A stretch of DNA of 64,000 bases from Ajuga chamaepitys (taxonomy: Eukaryota; Streptophyta; Magnoliopsida; Lamiales; Lamiaceae). Shown one piece after another: positions 58,952-64,000 of the stretch (the stretch's first letter is position 1; every line of letters starts with the position of its first letter). Made by a program: the position numbers and the translations under genes. The DNA lies in contig OY282499.1 in NCBI GenBank assembly GCA_958295605.1, positions 15,811,413-15,875,412 on the forward strand. Reading direction: 5' to 3'. Below the pieces are notes generated by a model. The model saw only the letters and a program-made list of their open reading frames with translations, was not told the DNA's origin and did no database searches.

Positions 58952-61257
58952 ATGGATGGTGGTAAGGATGGTATGAAAGGGAAGGAAATTAAAAATGTGA
59001 GCTCCCAATGCTCTATCCCTGAAATGGATGGCGGTGATCTGTCAAAGCTACCCTATAAGCCCAAACAGAGGCAGAGATCATTTGATGAGAGGTCACTTGT
59101 TAGTGAGCTGTCAATTGGTTTAACCAGAGGTTTCGAAATATTTGAGAATGTGTGCTCACCTAGACGATCAGCGCTGGAGTCCCCAGCTTCATCTTCTGCC
59201 TATTCTTTCGAGCCACATCCAGGTGTCGCAGAAGCTTGGGACGCCCTCAGACGATCGCTCGTCTATTTCCGGGGCCAACCAGTTGGCACCATTGCTGCTT
59301 TTGATAATGCTTCTGAAGAGGTCTTGAACTATGATCAGGTACAATCTACTTATTTTTGCTAGTTTGTTTCATAAAATAATCATGACATAAGCTGCTATAA
59401 TATATCCAAATATGTGTTTTCGTCATTGTTTTAGACGGTTTTGTTAATAGAAAACAGATTTTATTCCTAGTATGTCTCCTTCTGGGTATACTTAGAATCA
59501 AAAGGTTTAGACTCTCGTGAGTATTATTGTTCTTCCCACAATTCATCAAAAAGGTTAACTCATTGGTGTGTTTTATGATCCATATTGAGGATACACATTC
59601 GTTTAAGCACCTATATCACTCTACTCTCCATTCTTGAATTTGATTGAAATTCAGGTATTCGTTCGTGATTTTGTACCGAGTGCACTAGCCTTTCTGATGA
59701 ATGGTGAACCAGAGATTGTAAAAAATTTCCTAATGAAGACACTCCAGCTTCAAGGATGGGAAAAAAGAATCGATAGGTTCAAACTTGGTCAGGGTGCTAT
59801 GCCGGCTAGTTTCAAAGTTCTCAAAGATCCGGTTCGGGGAAAAGATACAATTGTAGCAGATTTCGGTGAGAGTGCCATAGGCAGAGTTGCTCCCGTTGAT
59901 TCTGGCTTCTGGTGGATCGTTCTTCTCCGAGCATACACAAAGTCTACCGGAGACCTCTCTTTGGCCGAAACACCCGAGTGCCAAAAGGGTATGAGACTTA
60001 TTCTCACCTTATGTCTCTCTGAAGGATTCGACACATTTCCTACGTTACTCTGTGCCGATGGCTGCTCCATGATTGATCGTAGAATGGTGAGACTCGTGTA
60101 ATCTCCTATTGCTACTTCATGTAAGACAGACGGATGGTCAAATAGTTAAATTGAGTTGAACATGATTAACACAGGTTGAGAAAGTCTAACTTATTTAACT
60201 ATATGTCTTACTGTCAGACCTGTCTTACAGGAGTTTGTACCTTGCAAAAACCAACTTTTTGCCTTCTGAATAATGTGAATATTCATGAAATGTAAAATAT
60301 TATTGTCCTAAATTTTAACAGGGCATATATGGATATCCCATTGAGATTCAATCACTCTTTTTCATGGCATTGAGATCAGCTCTCGGAATGCTGAAACAAG
60401 ACGAAGAAGGGCGAGATTTCGTCGAGCGAATAACAAAGCGTCTCCACGCATTAAGCTACCACATGAGGAGTTACTTCTGGCTCGATTTTCAGCAGCTTAA
60501 CGACATATATCGCTACAAAACCGAAGAATACTCTCATACAGCAGTGAACAAATTCAACGTGATTCCAGATTCAATCCCTGACTGGGTGTTCGATTTCATG
60601 CCAACACGTGGTGGCTATTTCATCGGGAATGTTAGTCCTGCAAGGATGGATTTCAGATGGTTTGCTTTGGGTAATTGCGTCGCTATCTTATCTTGTCTTG
60701 CTACTCCTGAACAAGCTTCTGCTATCATGGACCTTCTAGAGGAAAGATGGGAGGAACTCTTCGGAGAAATGCCACTCAAAATATGTTATCCAGCGATCGA
60801 AAATCACGAATGGCAAATCGTGACAGGCTGTGATCCAAAGAATACGCGGTGGAGTTATCATAACGGAGGATCTTGGCCAGGTTTAGCCTTGTTTTAATTT
60901 GTTGTAGGTTGTGTTGTTGTTGTAATTTGTAATGTTGCAATTTGGTTGTGTTGGTGTGCAGTGCTTCTATGGATGCTAACAGGAGCATGCATAAAAACGG
61001 GGCGGCCGCAGATTGCTCGACGAGCAATTGATGCTGTGGAGGGGCGTTTGGTGAAGGATAGTTGGCCGGAATATTATGATGGGAAATCAGGAAGATATAT
61101 GGGTAAGCAAGCAAGGAAATACCAAACATGGTCGATAGCTGGATATCTTGTAGCAAAGATGATGCTTGAGGATCCTTCACACTTGGGGATGATCTCTCTT
61201 GAAGAAGACAAGCAACTGAAGCCTCTTATCAGGAGATCAGCCTCCTGGACATGCTAA
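58952..61257 (+). CDS. CINV: Alkaline/neutral invertase, cytosolic type (GH100)
   Basis: Hydrolyses sucrose to glucose and fructose. Four coding exons: 58952-59338, 59655-60086, 60322-60880 and 60962-61257; all introns are GT-AG and the joined frame gives 557 residues, the normal size for cytosolic family members. The N-terminus (RQRSFDERSLVSELSIG) lacks an obvious transit peptide and matches the CINV1/CINV2 clade, as does the end RRSASWTC. Landmarks: VRDFVPSALAFL (from residue 132), DSGFWWIVLLRAYTKSTGD, DGCSMIDRRM at the exon 2 end, FFMALRSALGML, WPEYYDGKSGRYMGKQARK. Asp270 (in SMIDRR) and Glu496 (in WPEYYDG) are 226 residues apart, as are the proposed catalytic Asp188 and Glu414 of Anabaena InvA, so the active site looks intact. 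The ATG at 58952 is the first that yields the family N-terminus; an upstream in-frame ATG at 58847 lies in the leader intron. Confidence 0.95.
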
Positions 61258-61517
61258 ATTACACCCCAATAATAATTAATAATTGTTTTTTCTTTCTCTT
61301 ACAAATTTTGTAGAATAATGATAAATAAATTAAATAAGAATGCACCCACTACTTATTTTTCTATCTTGGGTTTCTTAAACCTCTATTTCGATATAACATT
61401 ATGTTTCATTTCATATTTCAATTCTTATATTATTACTTATCAAGATGACTTAAGCCTACTTTAATTAAAATAAGAAGTGTTCTTCCATTTCATAATAGTA
61501 GTCATATTAAAAACATA
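61258..61517. other. 3' flank of the invertase gene
   Basis: Likely 3'UTR with polyadenylation signals (AATAATGATAAATAAATTAA, 61315-61335), then AT-rich DNA up to the mariner-like element. No gene. Confidence 0.6.
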
Positions 61518-62340
61518 CTCCCTCCGTCCTGGCTTATTTTGCACAGGTAAGCCGGCACGGAGGTTAAGAAAAATCTGCTTTTTCACTTTTGGTTGACAAG
61601 TCAACTACTTATTAGTAGAAAAATAAAGGAACTAATCTTTCCCTTATTTTTCTGCAAACAAAACCTGCTAACAGTAATAAAGAAAATGAATTAAAAACGT
61701 GAATAGTAAAAAAATCTGAAATCAGCAGTCCTGAAAGTTTTTTATATTCAGCAAGAATTACAAGGAGGGCAAATTCCCTCCAATTTCTGAAAATTTACAG
61801 CCAAAAGATTCGGGAAACCAATTCCAAAAATTACAAATTGAATTTCCCTCCTAAAACACCCAAAAACTACAGGTTCCCTATATAAATACCCTTTGCAACA
61901 GCATTTAATTCAACACTAAATGCTGAAATCTGTCCACTGAAATTACACCTACAAAAGTGTTATAGAACTATGCCTAACACTAGAAGAGGGAATCATCTAA
62001 CTCTATCAGACAAGTGCATGATCGCTCAATTCCTTTTAGCGAACAGTACCGATGGAGTCGTCCATTCCGGCAAAATCAAGGCAGCGGCTTCATCATTTGG
62101 AGCAAGTCGGCGCACTATCCATTACATCTGGGAATCTGCAAAAGTTCAAATATTAGCCGGAATGCCCATTGAATTTACAGAAGTGAAAAGAGTTACCAAG
62201 AAGGCAAAAGCTACACTTGATGTTGAACAAATGAAGACAATCCCATTTTCTAAAAGAGGCAGCATTAGGAGATTGGCCATGATAAAGCGCAATCCGTTAT
62301 CAAAAGAATATTCACGAAAGATAATAAATCAGAAGATAAC
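61518..62340 (+). mobile_element. Mariner-like element, 5' part with transposase N-terminus
   Basis: Starts TA|CTCCCTCCGTCCTGGCTT, a Stowaway/plant-mariner terminal repeat. The transposase frame begins at 61970. Similarity ends near 62320-62340, where LTR-like DNA begins; no right terminal repeat is visible. Confidence 0.75.
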
Positions 62341-62350
62341 CAGACAATAA
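61970..62350 (+). pseudogene. Plant mariner-like transposase, N-terminal fragment
   Basis: A 126-residue frame. LTLSDKCMIAQFLLANSTDG and GKIKAAASSFGASRRTIHYI form a helix-turn-helix DNA-binding domain like that of plant mariner-like transposases, followed by TIPFSKRGSIRRLAMIKR, equivalent to the second HTH start. The DDD catalytic domain is missing: after about residue 118 the frame enters unrelated LTR-like DNA and stops. The transposase would bind terminal repeats of mariner/Stowaway elements; this fragment could at most bind DNA. The preceding terminal repeat at 61518 supports the assignment. Confidence 0.75.
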
Positions 62351-62810
62351 GACACAAGGTTTACGTGGTTCGATCCGGAGATCTACGTCCACGGGAAAAT
62401 GATGTCCCTACCGGGCTCCTTTTCTTCTTTCTTTCTTTGTTTTTGTTTACAAGTGATCTCTCTTTGATTAAAGTTCCAACCCCCTTTCTCTCTCTAATTC
62501 TACTATTTATATCATACAAATCACAGCCCTAACTATATTCCTACAATTAAGGCCACAAAACCTGCCTTTGTGATTGAGAGGAAATCGTGGGTTAAATCTT
62601 CAATCCCCCTTGCGCTGCCATCGCAACTTAATTACCAAATCTGTATTTGGACCAATTCTTGGGCCCCCAACTCTAGACAACTTGGGCCGGCCTGCAGCCT
62701 TAGGCAACTTGGGCCATACCTACCAGATGCCCCTCCCCCAAAGAAGCCGAAGCGGAAGGATTCGGCTTGTAAAGTAGATAAGGTAGACCAGAAGTGATGT
62801 GAAATAGAAA
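62341..62810. repeat. LTR-like fragment
   Basis: TTTACGTGGTTCGATCCGG and ACGTCCACGGG (62359-62395) resemble the conserved block in both Copia LTRs of this window (near 6780 and 22675). A TATTTATATCATAC segment follows at 62506. Boundaries and family are unresolved. Confidence 0.45.
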
Positions 62811-62927
62811 ACCAGATTCCAGGAGTTATGGGATTGGAATGAGAAAAAAGGCAAAAACACCAATGTCCTTGAGATGGACTTGGGAAGGAGTGAGAAACCC
62901 GGGGTCACGCAACCGGAGTCGAGAAAA

Positions 62928-63037
62928 GGTAAGCCCCGAGGTCCTTCAACCGGGGTTGAGAAAAGGTAAGCCCCGAGATCCTTCAACCGGGGTTGAGAAA
63001 AGGTAAACCTTGAGGTCCCTCAACCGGGGTTGAGAAG
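62928..63037. repeat. 37-bp tandem repeat, three units
   Basis: Units start at 62928, 62965 and 63002 and contain GGTAAGCCCCGAGGTCC and TTCAACCGGGGTTGAGAAAA. CAACCGGGGTTG is itself palindromic with a 2-bp centre. A partial unit lies just upstream (62901-62927). Confidence 0.92.
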
Positions 63038-63099
63038 CTTCTTCAACACGAGTGGTGAACACAACTGAGGCGCGTGACTGACAGATGTACACAGTATTC

Positions 63100-64000
63100 G
63101 AGTAAGCGCGTGTGAAACGGCACATATTGTTGGTTTCGAGGCGCGTGTATGGCACGTGAAGATCAGGACCGTTGATTTTAAACCATCGAATCTTTACCGT
63201 TGCTGAATGTATAAGAAAAGGAGGGAAATCGAAACCCTTCACCTTCTTCCCTTGCAGTTATCTGAATCGCGCATCAGAGACATCCACCATTGTGCCAATT
63301 TGTGAAGACAAAACACCACAGCAACCAACCAAAGAAAACAAGTAAGTATGTCTATCTCATCTTCGTCGTCATCTAGGGTGGAGGAGGTAGGCAAAGAGGG
63401 GGAACCTTTTAGAGCACCTCCTATCCGGGTCATCTTCCCCGTGAATAGCGAAAGTAGACAAATTCATCGAGGTGATCTTAGTGAAATCAGAGTGGAGGCA
63501 GTAAGTTTTCCCCACTGTGAGGAGGAAGCAGAAGGGTTCGAAGTGGCCGGGGTAAGACCCACTGTAACTAAGACTCAAATTAGGCGATGGATCCCAAATT
63601 TTTTCTTACCCTTTGATCTGGAATTTATTATTCCCGAAGATAAGGACAAAGCCTGTTGCCCTCCCAAAGGATTCATTTCCGTATATATAGATCAGCTGGC
63701 TGTAGGATTAAGTTTCCTCTGTGGGATTTTTTAGTAAAATTGTTGGAGTACTATGGACTAGCTTTGGGGCAGTTGGGGCCCAACGCTATAAGGCAGGTGG
63801 TAGGTTTCTTAGTGGAGTGTAGTAAGGGGGGAGTAGTGCCTAGTGTTAGTTTGTTTAGGCATTTCTTTCAGCTGAAAACAATGGGGAGAAATAAAGGTTG
63901 GTATTACCTTAACCCTAGACCAGGTAAGAGTTTCAAAGTAAAGAATCCGAGTAAGATTGAAGGATGGAGGAGCAAATTTATTTATGTTAGGCAAGTGACA
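63100..64000 (+). mobile_element. Gypsy element, 5' part (runs off right edge)
   Basis: A promoter-like leader (GTATAAGAAAAGG near 63208) is followed by a gag-like frame. The gag type differs from the Athila elements at the left of the window. LTR limits were not resolved; the tandem repeats at 62928-63037 may be part of its LTR. Confidence 0.6.
63348..64000 (+). pseudogene. Gag-like protein of the Transposase_28 ('putative gypsy-type transposon') family, frameshifted
   Basis: The frame from ATG 63348 reads MSISSSSSSRVEEVGK and continues to PPKGFISVYIDQLAVGL. A one-base shift near 63700-63715 moves the rest to another frame: FLVKLLEYYGLALGQLGPNA, IRQVVGFLVECSKGG, SLFRHFFQLKT and GWYYLNPRPG, open to the window end. 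This block is the conserved core of the plant Gypsy gag annotated as Transposase_28 (PF04195 as I recall it). The frameshift makes this copy a pseudogene unless it is a sequencing error. Confidence 0.75.

Noticed and set aside
60776..61180. Minus-strand 134-codon frame over the invertase
   Set aside because: Shadow of invertase exons 3 and 4 on the opposite strand.

Overview
This window is plant nuclear DNA, almost certainly from a eudicot. The evidence is a spliced neutral invertase gene, an intronless SAUR gene, and Athila-like Gypsy, Copia, L1-type LINE, CACTA, Mutator-like, hAT and Stowaway/mariner elements. The base composition is AT-rich with isolated GC-rich islands. A narrower placement (perhaps an asterid) cannot be supported from sequence alone. 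Only two complete host genes are visible: SAUR (31089-31307, +) and a cytosolic-type alkaline/neutral invertase of family GH100 (58952-61257, +, four coding exons plus a 5'UTR exon). Most of the rest is nested transposon.

Layout. 1-13059: two nested Athila-like Gypsy elements on the minus strand. Element A (1-5275, running off the left edge) sits inside the protease region of element B (5276-13059). B's LTR is in turn split by a nearly complete Copia element, G (6654-11961, target duplication TCCCA). 13102-22440: an L1-type LINE with its poly(A) end at the left, followed by a diverged second copy of its 5' part. The first copy carries a 2.4-kb Mutator-like foldback element (18500-20911) and the second a small hAT element (21003-21324). 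22455-25512: a solo Gypsy LTR (D; target duplication TTGGT) holding a coding-free Copia-like element (22593-24237; target duplication GAATT). 25513-32360: mostly intergenic, with a small CACTA-like MITE, a hAT element and the SAUR gene.

32364-38977: a 6.6-kb non-autonomous CACTA element with a GAT target duplication. It carries large subterminal arrays, three consecutive in-frame remorin exons and the first exon of a cinnamyl-alcohol-dehydrogenase/reductase-like gene, so it is a gene-fragment-capturing transposon. 40916-43139: Gypsy C (5' LTR plus truncated gag, +). 43140 to about 47556: remains and 3' LTR of another Gypsy element, E. 48748-56511: a decayed Copia element, F. 56512-61257: Stowaway MITEs, then the invertase gene. 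61518 to about 62340: the 5' end of a mariner-like element with the transposase N-terminus. 62341-64000: LTR-like DNA and the start of a different Gypsy element with a Transposase_28-type gag.

The most unusual signal cuts across elements. The LTRs of A, B, C and D and the coding-free Copia-like element (and, in a variant form, E) carry 12-bp GC-rich palindromes built on CGGCCG. They are set in pairs about 16-23 bp apart, and the pairs repeat about every 69-75 bp (less regularly in C). In A and B the same paired palindrome also occurs inside gag. The A and B versions (TCTCGGCCGAGA and TCGCGGCCGCGA) differ by a symmetric, palindrome-preserving change, and within each element the LTR and gag copies match. 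No standard LTR-element feature that I know explains this.
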